Notes: generated by a model from the sequence alone, not told the origin. DNA of 64,000 nt from Gracilaria gracilis (GCA_030374805.1 JARGSG010000183.1:1054001-1118000); one strand, 5' to 3'. Positions 52,576 through 62,960 are shown, numbered from the stretch's first letter. Translations and numbers: made by a program.

Positions 52576-54640
52576 ACTGCACCTTTACAAATAATCGGCG
52601 GCGGTGTGCGTCCTGTCCGCGAACCGCAACACGCAACACGCCGCCTGACCTTGATTAACTTTTGCGGCGAAGAGCGTATGCGAAGAAATGGCTGTAGACG
52701 GCAACTGAGTTGCACCAAGTGCAGGTACAGCTAGGTTGGCGTGTTGTGGCACGCAACGTGGTTCACCAGTTAGTTGAAAATGTACTTCACAGTCGTTCGT
52801 TTAGCCCAACGATGTACGCGACCGAATGCTTCCTATCTCCCGAACATGAACCAGTCTCCAAGTCGCTTGATAATATGTCCGGAGTTCCACTTTTTGAACT
52901 CTAAACAACTTTAGCACACAAGTAAACTTTAGTTGCTTGATCCTCGCCATGTGAAAAAATGGCTCCAGTCGCACGTGGCACCCCTTCATTGCCGAGCCGT
53001 GGACGGCAGTTAAATCCTGTTTACCGTGTCACGAGACTAGCCAAACACCTCGCTTGCATTTTGCAAGACCCTCCCCTACCGACGTCATCACCACTTTGTC
53101 CTCCGCACCCATTCGAGGACACAACGAGACTGTGGAACCAATATTTCTGCGCAGCTGTCTATAATGGGCAGCCTTGTTGCAACTCGAAGCCGTGTCACTA
53201 CCATCGATTTTCCTTCGTTCACGCTCTCCCCGCTACGAGATGTCAGGGCGGCATAGGTCCAGAGGCAGAGGATCCAGCTGTGCAACGTGATGGATTTTTG
53301 GCCAATCAATTGGCCAATTGCAAAACTATTTGTGTTACCTGTTACATACCCTCTCTGATCGAATTTAGTCTACGAAACTTTAAACAGATTCTGTATGTAT
53401 AGATACCTATGGGTATCGACACTGTTGATTCAACAGTATGAGCGATAACGCTCAACCCTCCGAAACCAGTGAAGCTCTTGATAATCACACTGCCGGCTGC
53501 TTCAGCGCTGACCTTGAAGCTTACAAGTTCATCCCCCGTCTTTCTCACAGGCAGTTTGAAAATCCAGCTTTGTTCTAATCAACCTTCTTTGTCTTGATGA
53601 CGTCACAGCTGTGTCGGCTTTCCGAATCTTGTCCTACCACTGACCTGACGCCCACATGAAATCAACTGACTGATCGATCTCGAAGCACAGCAAGAGATGC
53701 TACCAAGCATGGCATATATCGAGGTTGGAACGCGACAAAGCCTTTTGATCCAACTGCTACCAGCACTGTGATGGTTTGCCAATAGCGGTTCGGTACGTAC
53801 AGATCACGGCCAATTTTTGTAATACGCCATTGCCGCTATCAAACCGGGTATTGGACGTTTTCACCTGGAACCGTTCGGCTAACTGCCTCGCTCAGTTTCC
53901 TCTACTTCGCTCGTGAACCAGAGGGACTCTTCGCAGTGCACCCCCTGAATTGTGCCAACATGCTGGAAATTATAAGCACATGATGAGAGTTTTCATAATC
54001 ATCTCCAGCCTCAGAGCTTTGTAGAATCATATCGTTGTTCATACCCTTATCGGCTTTGCCTACCCTTATCGGCTTTGCCGACTGCTGTTTTCAAGGCATT
54101 CTACCCATTTCGAGGTATGCAACCCCTATTCTGACACATATATGTGACGAATGCGATATACACACTACAGGGGCTGCTTTCATTTGCCCCCTTTCCGGTG
54201 AGCTACAGGAATTTGGGATTATATGCGCACTGGTAGGACTGCTGATAATCGGATTCCTGTGTTTGTTATAGGATGCAGTCGTCGATTCTTGGGCATAATG
54301 CGCATGCACCTCGGTGCCGTACAAAACACTGCAGCAGGTACCAACGGTACATAGGACGCAAAAGAGAGATACAGACCGCAAAACAGAATCATCCAGGCGG
54401 GAAATAAGTACAATACATTCTAAGCAAAGTATAAGATAAAATACAATCAGAACTGATCGACACATAACATCTTCAACGGCAGAGTCATGTGCTCCAAAAA
54501 CATTCTTGTACCACTTTGTACATTCTGTTGAAAGTCAGGGTTGCCTTCAAGTGTGTGCACCTGCTCCGGGACCACTAGAATCTCAATTTCTTTCCTGTTG
54601 GCACACAGCCGCAATCATTGCGGTCCGCAGCTAATCTGTG
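52576..54640. other. Intergenic region, no firm gene
   Basis: 2 kb between bZIP C and bZIP D. An ATG-initiated frame at 52959-53402 (147 codons) has some Cys/His residues but no recognisable feature and is not called. A tandem duplication of 19 bp lies at 54042-54079. Confidence 0.35.
54042..54079. repeat. Tandem 19-bp duplication
   Basis: TACCCTTATCGGCTTTGCC occurs twice back to back with no mismatch. Confidence 0.9.
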
Positions 54641-56452
54641 TTAATGAGGGACTAGTAGTTTCGCACGTCGCACTTCGTTTCGTAATCTTGTGTTCTCATC
54701 GCGAAGCATCATTTCTCTCACACGAAGCTTTATAGCCTTTTGCGTCAAGTTCGCCAGATCTTTTCGAACCTTCTCGTTTCTCAGTTTCCGTTTTAAGTTA
54801 CTGCGAGCTGCCGCTTCTCGATTACGTTTCTTTCGTATTTCTGTCTTTTCCTCTTCGGTTAGCACGCGCGGCGGCTTGCCGTCATCCGCTTTGTCATCCT
54901 CCTTTTCAGAACGTGATCGTTTACGCTTCAATTGTGCCTCCACGGAACCAGAAAAATTGTGATTTGTATCACAACCAAGTTGAGCGTCTTCGTCCGTGAC
55001 TTCATAACATGGCCCATCAAAAGCTCTGAAGTTGCCGTAACCATCCCGAATAGATTGCAAGGGAACAGAGTCAATGTCTTGACCGTCACCGTTGTTACAA
55101 CTCATCTCTGGCTTACTCGATACTGAGGCTGAAGAAGTGCAGCAGTCCGTAGTACGATCCTTCTCCACAGGGGGTGTACAGTCACCACGAGTACTTCGGT
55201 CTTCATTCGCATTCGATGAACACACGTTGTGCATCTCTCCAAGAACCTCATGCGCGTCCATTAGAGTATTGGCTTCCTCCAAATCAACGTTGGCAACATC
55301 GGCACTTCTATCAAACAAAGAGTCGGAGGCAAGGGTTTTCTGAGCCATGTCCGTATGAGCCGCTTCTGCCATTCTCTCGACATCTGCAGTTGCATGCGGG
55401 ACAACCAGAAGTGGTTCAGGCATATCATTTACTTCGATAGCTGGCATGCGATGCTCATCGTTTGAGCTAATGTCAAAGACGTTAACACCTACATTATCGG
55501 TTACGGTCTCGCCAAGATCTGCCATGGCTTCCTGAGCAGCAGCGTTCATTGCGATTGGTTGGCCGTGTGGCATTACAAGAGAAAATGGGTTCTCTTTGAC
55601 CTTAGCGAGGCGGTCGGTAACAGCCATACGATGAAGACGATGTGTGATCTCAGGGTTGAGTTCTCCTTGGATGACACTACCAGATTGCAATGTTGCATTG
55701 ATGGAACCGTGACCCACACTCCAGAGACGCACCACAGTTGCTCCTTGATAAAAGCCGGTATAGAGCTGCATATTGCTCGCTTCAAAACGGAAATCGAAGG
55801 GATGAGTCGGACGCTGTAACGGTAGCTTGCAACCGCAATCTCCGGCAGTTGCGTCAGCGCACACAGGACAAGTTCGACGCTCGTCAGAGACGTTATAGTA
55901 TATGAGGGAGGAAGATATGTCACTTGGATGTAAGATTCCTTTTGGGGTGCGTAAGACTCTCCGCAGGCTGCGACAGTCGAACTTCATGCGGACCCGGGTG
56001 CGGCGAGTAGAAGATTTATGCGTAAGGCAGTCAACCTCAGTAACGCCTGTGCGTTGGTTTTCGCTGACATGCAAGAAAACGCCGTTAGTATCATCGCGAA
56101 CGAAGCGAATACATTGCAATCCGTCCTTCGCCTTGCTTCGGGCTAGCTGTTCAACGCAGAAGCCGGCAGTGATATGCTCGACGGAGAAAGCCGGAATGGA
56201 GTAGAACATGAGCTCTTTGTTGAAGTCGAAGGTGTGGGCGTAGCGTGAGGAAGTCTCCGTAGCGTTGACGAAAATTCTGGCAGAGAGTGCGTGGCGCTTC
56301 TGCACAGGAGCAAGCAACATGGAAATATCGGCCGCAGGGTCGGCGTTGAAGATGAACTCAAAAATCCACGGAATCCTGCACAAAGCAAAGACATCTTCGA
56401 GAATCTGTTGTGTGTCGGACGCTGGTGGTATTGGGACACACAACTGGTTCAT
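54641..56452 (-). CDS. bZIP transcription factor D with cysteine-cluster N-terminal region
   Basis: 603 residues from the ATG ending at 56452. Landmarks: FYSIPAFSVEHITAGFCVE (about 83), CIRFVRDD (about 114), RRTRVRMKFDCRSLRRV (about 150), the cysteine cluster C195-P-x-C198 ... C206-x-C208, then HPFDFRFE. The middle is acidic. A basic stretch LKRKRSRSEK near 515 may be a nuclear signal. The bZIP has KKRNREAAARSNLKRK (Asn for Arg) and the zipper LRDENTRLRNEV. The N-terminal helix (ILEDVFALCRIPWIFEFIF) is matched by MLQEIFSICQMPVIHQFLL in bZIP C, the clearest sign of common origin outside the bZIP. Confidence 0.88.
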   Translation of the reverse strand: MNQLCVPIPPASDTQQILEDVFALCRIPWIFEFIFNADPAADISMLLAPVQKRHALSARIFVNATETSSRYAHTFDFNKELMFYSIPAFSVEHITAGFCVEQLARSKAKDGLQCIRFVRDDTNGVFLHVSENQRTGVTEVDCLTHKSSTRRTRVRMKFDCRSLRRVLRTPKGILHPSDISSSLIYYNVSDERRTCPVCADATAGDCGCKLPLQRPTHPFDFRFEASNMQLYTGFYQGATVVRLWSVGHGSINATLQSGSVIQGELNPEITHRLHRMAVTDRLAKVKENPFSLVMPHGQPIAMNAAAQEAMADLGETVTDNVGVNVFDISSNDEHRMPAIEVNDMPEPLLVVPHATADVERMAEAAHTDMAQKTLASDSLFDRSADVANVDLEEANTLMDAHEVLGEMHNVCSSNANEDRSTRGDCTPPVEKDRTTDCCTSSASVSSKPEMSCNNGDGQDIDSVPLQSIRDGYGNFRAFDGPCYEVTDEDAQLGCDTNHNFSGSVEAQLKRKRSRSEKEDDKADDGKPPRVLTEEEKTEIRKKRNREAAARSNLKRKLRNEKVRKDLANLTQKAIKLRVREMMLRDENTRLRNEVRRAKLLVPH

Positions 56453-57989
56453 TTCGAAGAGCAAGAAAAGGATATGGCGTAGGTTGAGTCAGAGGGGAAT
56501 CATCAAAGCTTTGCTAGACGTGCCTCTATCTACGCGCGGACGAAGACGGTAAGCACTCGGTGAAGCGGGGAGCGTTGGAGGAGCAATGAAGGGCAGGGGG
56601 GTGGGTGGTCGCAGCTCAGAAATGTCTGAGGGAACTCGGTCGCCAAAGCGCGATTCAGCATGCACGACGCGGATCTGTGTGCTCGGACGCACGGTGCGGG
56701 GCAGCGCCGAACTGCGAGGCAAATGCATCGCATCCCGTTGTGTTTTCGCATCTCTTCGTGATTCGTTGGGCAGAAGGAGCGGGTACGTCTGATACGCCAC
56801 GTGGACCTCGTGATCTGTTATGTCAAGGCGCCTGGCATGTGCTTCGCCGCCAGATTTCGGGTTGTGATCATGCAAGTACTCCTCGACACATGGTGTCGAA
56901 GCGAAACACCTGTGCAGACAAATTACAGCTGGCTAGTAGAGGTTACTGTAAGTACATGCTGATTATAAGAACGGCGTGACGCGTACAGCTTCTTGTCACT
57001 CATGTTTCTTCGGGACCGTGATGTGAGACAGCAACCCTAGTTCAGAACCCAAGTGGATTGGGCTTCGTCGAGCCAGCTATGAAATCCTCCGCAGCCTCGT
57101 GAAGACCCTCGTCTCAAGTCTGAACTCTGGTCAACTATGAATCTGTTCTTCTACCAACTGATCCCCGCGCCTAAGTTTCTGTGCGAAACGCTCAGCGAAA
57201 ACGTGCCCGTATCCAAGCACAACTTTTCGTCGAGAAAAATCCCATCCAGTACTATTTTTGGTATGGAGCAATCATTTGCTCCTGCATGAATACGATTTGC
57301 GCCGAACGTCTAGTGTTACTCCGTTCAGAGCTTTACTCCGCAACCTTACTCACACGTATGCATCACCTGTTTGACTAGTTTTGCAAAATTCCAAGCAATT
57401 CTGCATCGAAGACATCACTTACTTGTTGCGGAGGATCCCTGATCATGTTGGCGAGGCTGTTCAATGCCCTTTGGCGCGCAAACGAAAAACGCCATTTTTG
57501 TTGCTAAGAGCAGCACCTCATCCCCGTGGATGCGCGATACTACAGTAGAAGCATTCGACTCCAGTGATGCCTCACACTGACACAGCGAATCAACACACCA
57601 ACGCCCCGGTCATCAGAAGACATCTGTCGCACCCTTTTGCATAACAAACATATGCTCAATGCCCTTTCACTATATTGTACGTGTAGTTACTAAGGGTACT
57701 CAAAACACCAGACCACAGCAGAAGAACAGCTGACAACTGCAGATAAACTTCAAGCTCAGCAATGGCAGGTAGCCACAATGATCGCGAAAGCATTGCAAAA
57801 ATAGGCAGCAAGGTTTGCTGGCCATTCCACCTCATCTACCAACGGTACATCTTTCTGCTCGCTTCTTGAGATACAATCCGCCGTCGTCTGGAGTGCTTTT
57901 GAGACTCTAGTTCAAAGCAGAAAAGAGTGCTGTTCATTTCTACCAGATTTCCCTGTGTCCACTGCGTCAGTGGAATTTAGAGCAAATAG
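56453..57989. other. Divergent promoter region, bZIP D and membrane protein
   Basis: 1.5 kb without a supported gene. Bases 56540-56610 are purine-rich on the plus strand, a pyrimidine-rich leader for bZIP D. The rest shows only short frames. Confidence 0.35.
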
Positions 57990-58958
57990 ATGTTCTCGCT
58001 GTTGTCTCTTGCTCTTATCTTTACAACTCTTGCAGCATGGAGAGCCGGGCAAAAAGTTTGGCTGCTCGTCGATTCAATTGCAACAATGATGTTCGGAACC
58101 TCGCTTCTCCTTACTCCCAATATTCTACTCTTGTATCAAACCAACGTTGAACTTGACCCAGTTTCGATATACTTGACTCGCGTCGTGGGTCTTTTGGTCC
58201 TTTCTACGTCATTTGTCTCACATCGAGCGTTTGTAAGCAAAGATAGACTTGACACGTATGTCATTATTCTTTCAAGGACAGTAACTGCACTACTGTTCGT
58301 AACCATTTCTGTATACGCAAGAGTACATTATCCTGAATGGAGCGATGAGTTTTTCTATACTACATGCATTGGGACCCTTTGTTGGTTTCTTCCATACATA
58401 TTCTACGCAGTATCAATACTTCCGTTGGGAAGAACTGAGTCAATTCAAGTTTCTGCTTTCCTTGTCATTGACTTCTTCTTGACAGCAACTTCCGGGTTTC
58501 TCTGGTTTGGTTTCCCACAAGGCCTGCTACGCCTGCAAATCAGATTGCAGCCAAACTCTATCTCGGTCACGATCTCACGTTTTCTCGGTGCATTGCTGAT
58601 CGGAAACGCCTTTAGTTCAATACTAGCGGCTTGTCTTTGTTCCCTAAGAACCAAGAAATATCTCTTTGCTGTCAAAATCGTAACAGCGATGGCTTTGATG
58701 CTTCTGATAGTCTTCGGACACTCATGGGCACAGCACTTCGTTACCATTCACATTTTCATGGGAACAGCTGCTGCTATATTCTGGGGATTGAATTCGGCCC
58801 TGGGCTATATGATGATAGCTCTTTCTTGTGTTGGATATTACGAAAAGAAGCAGAGACCCCTACGTCCTTACTACAATTCTCATTCTGTATCGGGGGGTGA
58901 CATATCAAAAGCGGCGTTAGCCCTCCCGAAGAAGATTGGCAATAGCTTTCCAAGATGA
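57990..58958 (+). CDS. Multi-span membrane protein with internal duplication, unknown
   Basis: 322 residues from an ATG with about eight hydrophobic segments. The two halves look related: ATMMFGTSLLLTPN ... LTRVVGLLVLSTSFVSHRAF (about 30-82) parallels TATSGFLWFGFPQ ... ISRFLGALLIGNAFSSILAA (about 165-212), each a span, a polar loop and a Gly-containing span starting with an Arg. This suggests a duplicated four-helix unit. The C-terminal tail is basic and polar, probably cytosolic. I recognise no family. A signal-anchor start is likely. Confidence 0.75.
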   Translation: MFSLLSLALIFTTLAAWRAGQKVWLLVDSIATMMFGTSLLLTPNILLLYQTNVELDPVSIYLTRVVGLLVLSTSFVSHRAFVSKDRLDTYVIILSRTVTALLFVTISVYARVHYPEWSDEFFYTTCIGTLCWFLPYIFYAVSILPLGRTESIQVSAFLVIDFFLTATSGFLWFGFPQGLLRLQIRLQPNSISVTISRFLGALLIGNAFSSILAACLCSLRTKKYLFAVKIVTAMALMLLIVFGHSWAQHFVTIHIFMGTAAAIFWGLNSALGYMMIALSCVGYYEKKQRPLRPYYNSHSVSGGDISKAALALPKKIGNSFPR

Positions 58959-59362
58959 CCATCTTGTGAATCCATCATGGGATAATAAATGTCGCGGCAC
59001 TGTTCTCGTAAAACTGTGATACAACCAAAGGTGTTTCGTAGCTCCAAAGAAGAAGTCTGTGATATGCTGTTGAGTATACTATCGCAAAATATAGCACAAG
59101 TGAGGGTATATGATGAGCATGAGTACCATCATGAGTCTCATGCCCCTTTGCCTATGTACGACAGATACGGACATTGTACTATCACTCTTAGATGTGTACA
59201 TGTGTTCAAGTCAAATACAGGTACTCCTTTGCATCTTCAACAGCCCAGAGTCATAATTGGAAGAGAGTTTTCGCATCCCTTACCAGGGACCTATTTAGGA
59301 GTTTCTGATTCGCTTCTCCACGCGTTCAGCTCCTCACAGAAGGGGCATTGTCGAAATTCTAG

Positions 59363-60013
59363 TTAGTCACTTTCACTGCCACAATCCAGAAAGAAATCGT
59401 CGGCGATAGCATTATCAGTGTCTGCTGTAGTCTGATTCTCGGGAGCCGCTCCGGAGCCCTCAATAAAGGCTCGCATTTGCTCAACGCTCTTCTTTGCCTC
59501 ATCCGTATGACCTCCAGATGGAAACAAAGCGATGTACTTTTTATCTTTCGGGTATCTCAGGATGTACTGCAAATCCCTTCGCGCTTGTAGCTTAGCTTCT
59601 TGGTCCTCTGGCCTATCACCCTTCTTAGCAATGCTATCCAAAATACGCTGGACTTTCCTGCATTCGAAGAATTTGATCCTCTTATACCGCGTTTCAAACT
59701 TTCGTTGACGAGATCTTCGCTCTCGTTCGGCTCGCACTCTCTTCCACTCCTCGAGCTCCTGCTTCTTTTTCTTCACGACCCCGGGAGGGAGTTCATGTTC
59801 CTTGTGCTTCAGATATCGTTCAATGCTCCGAATCTGATTTGCTGGAAGCTTGGATCTTGACTTCCTCTTGCTTGCAGCGGACGCCGCTTTCTGATTCTTT
59901 CTCTGAACGGCTTTCATGGTAGGGAGTTCTGGTTTGAACTGAAACTGATGATCATGACCAGACGTCGTTTTCTCGTCATCATCGCTGTTATCGAATCGCT
60001 TGTGAGATGCCAT
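59363..60013 (-). CDS. EFG1: rRNA-processing protein EFG1
   Basis: 216 residues from an ATG. Nucleolar factor of the EFG1 (DUF2361) family needed for early 18S rRNA processing and small-subunit assembly. Family features: IRSIERYLKHKEHELPPGV near residue 62, a long charged coiled helix, KRIKFFECRKVQRILD near 112, and DLQYILRYPKDKKYIALFPS near 147, the most conserved EFG1 block. The tail is acidic. The gene is short and intronless. It lies 402 bp from the end of tRNA-Trp on the same strand. Confidence 0.88.
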   Translation of the reverse strand: MASHKRFDNSDDDEKTTSGHDHQFQFKPELPTMKAVQRKNQKAASAASKRKSRSKLPANQIRSIERYLKHKEHELPPGVVKKKKQELEEWKRVRAERERRSRQRKFETRYKRIKFFECRKVQRILDSIAKKGDRPEDQEAKLQARRDLQYILRYPKDKKYIALFPSGGHTDEAKKSVEQMRAFIEGSGAAPENQTTADTDNAIADDFFLDCGSESD

Positions 60014-60397
60014 CCTACGATTGGGTGGTCGAATTACATAAAACAGCAGGTCTAGAAAGATATATGTCGCTTCGGTTCAAACCTTGAGAGCGACCTCAGC
60101 TTCCGCAGCGGAAGGGAACTTAGTTCCGCTGTAACAAGGGTTGGTGATGAATGAATGAATGAACGTTGGCCCCAATAGGAACAAGTCGGCGTCGGTTCAC
60201 CGATGTGTACACTGGTATCACATCTAACTCCCATCTGGTGCAAACGCTCGTGCTGTACGTATTTGAGAATCTATGTGGAACTTCGGTACCCTTGTACAAC
60301 GGTGCCCTTGGTAGAAGGAACGAGAAAAAAAGAGTTCGGAGTCTCGTCAAATTGTCAACGTCATTGAAGACGAAACGATTGATTGCCAATCGAATCG
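60014..60397. promoter_or_regulatory. EFG1 upstream region
   Basis: About 380 bp between the EFG1 start and the tRNA-Trp terminator. No gene is visible; it must hold the EFG1 promoter. Confidence 0.35.
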
Positions 60398-60405
60398 AAA
60401 AAAAA
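60398..60405 (-). terminator. RNA polymerase III terminator of tRNA-Trp
   Basis: A run of eight T on the sense (minus) strand, 10 bases after the tRNA 3' end, a standard Pol III stop. Confidence 0.8.
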
Positions 60406-60415
60406 GAAGCGTGCA

Positions 60416-60487
60416 TGACCCGGATGGGATTTGAACCCACAACCTTTTGATCTGGAGTCAACTGCGCTACCATTGCGCCACCAGGCC
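60416..60487 (-). tRNA. tRNA-Trp (CCA anticodon)
   Basis: 72 nt, no intron. The acceptor stem GGCCTGG pairs with CCGGGTC (two G-U pairs) and the discriminator base is A. D arm GCGC-AATGGTA-GCGC, anticodon loop CTCCAGA giving anticodon CCA, and T arm with GGTTCAAATCC. A box (TGGCGCAATGGTAG) and B box are both present. The sequence is close to animal tRNA-Trp. The 3' CCA is not encoded, as expected in a eukaryote. Confidence 0.95.
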
Positions 60488-61220
60488 TGCAACACGCTTC
60501 ATGAGTGGAAAAAAAAAAGTATTTACATTCTTTGGATCTGGCCTCGTCCTCAATTTGCAAATCGACTTTGCTCCCGTAAATTGTGATTCAAGAACTTCGA
60601 CGTAGTGCGAAGCTGCGTTGAGTTTCCTGATACTGTCATCGCCCAAGATTTGGAATCAACTTCATTACCCTTCTTGGCACCCTTGGTAGCCTTAGGCTGT
60701 GGGTACGTGATTCCGCGAGACAGAAATCTCGAGTTTTTGCCGTTACGAGCAGCCCCTTCTAAGCCGTCCTCCGATAAAATAGCCTCCTCACACACCCGCG
60801 CACACGCCCACTAGTAGCATGGGTATCCTAAAGGCTAGTGGAGAACAAACAGACAACTGGACTCCGTGGCGAGCTGGCCTTACGCCGAGCGCCAAGCTGG
60901 CAGCTTCTTCCGCCGTCGCAACTCTTCCGCCAGCGCAACGCGCCAGTTTTTACTCTCCAGCTTTGCGCATCGCACGCCCTAAAAGAAACCAGCGTTCCCC
61001 CGCCACGTACCACCATTCGTTGTAGTTTTGCGCATTGCGCAACCTGCAGTACCCTCCTTTCTTTTTGCAGCGCTTCTCCTCCACCCTAGCCATAATCTTC
61101 CTCTCCGTAGCGCTCTATGTCTCCCATCTAGGCTTTACGTTCTTTTTTGTCTTGCATCGAAGTTCTGGCGCCCCAAAAACCCTCCTTCTTCGCCTATTCA
61201 AACCAAATTCAGGAGGCTCA
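60488..61220. promoter_or_regulatory. Upstream region of the Myb/SANT-like gene
   Basis: 730 bp upstream of the ATG at 61221. The last 200 bases are C/T-rich on the sense strand. Frames here are short and not protein-like. Confidence 0.35.
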
Positions 61221-62786
61221 ATGAACTCTGAAGATGAGATGGAGGACCAAGACCTAGAGGGAAACAACGCCATTCCTGTCTTCGACGAGATTGCTCCGGC
61301 ACCCAGCACCGCCCGTTCCGATTCTGCAACTGAAAGGGATACTCCGAGAAAAACGCGATTTCAGCGGTTGTTTTTGACTTCAGTTCAAGACGAACTAAAC
61401 TTTGTTTGGGATTTCTTGTCCGTGAAAAGTTCGAAAGAACTGAATTCTATTCTGAAGGCAATGCGACGTCCCACTACAGGATCAAAGGACATACTTCGGG
61501 CACGCGCGATGCTTCATGTCCACAGTGAGCTCGTGCGAAACATATTGCCGTACTCCCTTATGTCTAGTCTCGAGCGCGATCTCGTCCAAGAACATATGAA
61601 TTTGAAAAAAGGGCTTTCGATGGCATCTATTCCAGCAACCAGTAAGTTACTGTCAAACTTGTCAAGCGAGGCAGAGCGGAAGATGTTTCAGAAAGAACTT
61701 CTTTTGGGAGACAGTGAAGAGGTAGATAAGATTACCGCCGAAGACACACGAGCTGCCAGTAGCAACGTGAAAGCGGGGAAAGGAAAACACACAGTGCCGG
61801 ACTTTTGTGAAGACGAATTTGCCCGTCTGCTTTTATTAGTTCGAGACGACGAAGATACAAAGCGCAATATCTATGGCCTCTCTACTACACCGACTCGAGC
61901 TCAGCAAGATGCTGGAATCCGTCAAGAAGATCTTTGGGCCAGGATTGCTGTTCGTTTCAACGACAAAACGTTTTGTCCCCTGGAAGACTTCCCTACTCCG
62001 GTGGAAGATGTGTATCCTGGCTTGGCTCCTTTGGTGCAGCGAACTGGAGAAAAGCTTTCCACAGTGTGGCGAGAGAATAAGGCTTGCTGGTCGAAAACGC
62101 TTTCTAACTACGAAGTGTCTGGAAACAATGGGGAGCTCCCGTTTATTGATTTCTGTCACAAAAACCCAAGAACGAAAGCTCTTTCAGCAGTGGGGAGAAG
62201 GGTTTTTCTTACGTACTGCGTTTTCAAATTAGACTACGAGAAGATGGACCCAATTATTGGTCAGTTTCTTTCCCGAAGCATCCCTAGGGGAGCTGGTGGT
62301 AGTTTGGGTGTCAGCAGAAATTTGAATTGCTTGAAGGGAAAACGACGTAGGACATTGAGCGGTGGAGAAGCATCAATGGGTTCCAAACGTGCGAAGTCTG
62401 CGCGAAGCAGCAGTGACGGTGTGTTTCAGGAAGCCATGACAGGCTTGAACTCATCTATGAGCAGGTTGGCGGGAAGCTATCAGGAGAAGGTGAACTTACA
62501 AAAGCAACAGTTTGAACAGAACCAAATGCGTCTTGGAGAAATTAATTCTTCTCTCCATGGTTCAAGTGCAATTGAACCTTTGAGAGATACGGTTCAACGT
62601 ACTACGTCATTGATGGAAGTTCTCAGTAACGCAGACGCGGCATACGCGAAATATCAAGACGCTATGAGGACGTCGGCGGACCCCGCGCATATCGCTTGTC
62701 TGAAGGACGCCTACGAGAGCATCAGAGGGTGTGTAATTACGTTGCAGAATGATCTAAAGAAAGCAACTGGACCCACAGGTGGGTAA
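61221..62786 (+). CDS. Myb/SANT-like domain protein, unknown
   Basis: 521 residues from the ATG at 61221. The N-terminus is acidic. A helical region (about 50-170) has no match I know. From about 200 to 340 there is a trihelix/Myb-SANT-like module: FARLLLLVRD, DLWARIAVRFN, a WRENKACWSKTLSNYEVSGN segment, then FIDFCHKNPRTKAL; aromatic residues recur at helix positions as in Myb/SANT-like DNA-binding domains. A basic stretch (about 370-395) could be a nuclear signal. The C-terminal 120 residues are Gln/Asn/Ser-rich and probably coiled. Similar modules occur in transposon-derived genes, so a domesticated origin is possible. Convergent with LEO1. Confidence 0.65.
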   Translation: MNSEDEMEDQDLEGNNAIPVFDEIAPAPSTARSDSATERDTPRKTRFQRLFLTSVQDELNFVWDFLSVKSSKELNSILKAMRRPTTGSKDILRARAMLHVHSELVRNILPYSLMSSLERDLVQEHMNLKKGLSMASIPATSKLLSNLSSEAERKMFQKELLLGDSEEVDKITAEDTRAASSNVKAGKGKHTVPDFCEDEFARLLLLVRDDEDTKRNIYGLSTTPTRAQQDAGIRQEDLWARIAVRFNDKTFCPLEDFPTPVEDVYPGLAPLVQRTGEKLSTVWRENKACWSKTLSNYEVSGNNGELPFIDFCHKNPRTKALSAVGRRVFLTYCVFKLDYEKMDPIIGQFLSRSIPRGAGGSLGVSRNLNCLKGKRRRTLSGGEASMGSKRAKSARSSSDGVFQEAMTGLNSSMSRLAGSYQEKVNLQKQQFEQNQMRLGEINSSLHGSSAIEPLRDTVQRTTSLMEVLSNADAAYAKYQDAMRTSADPAHIACLKDAYESIRGCVITLQNDLKKATGPTGG

Positions 62787-62960
62787 GGTTTGTAGTTCGT
62801 GATGTAGATACATTTAATCTAGCGTAATGGTCTTGTGAATACTTCTTGCTCTTTCTATCCTTTCTGCTGCTCAAACCCCCCTAAACCCCTACACTGCTTT
62901 AGTTCCATATTAACCTGACTGCAAACCATAGGCTGGACATAAATATGATCTTACAGGGGG

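Noticed and set aside
52959-53402. 147-codon ATG frame between bZIP C and D
   Set aside because: Some Cys/His residues but no known pattern, unstable composition and no supporting context. It could be a small gene but cannot be supported.
58989-59366. 125-codon ATG frame after the membrane protein
   Set aside because: It lies in the convergent 3' region between two genes, overlaps the EFG1 stop and shows no domain; probably 3' untranslated sequence.
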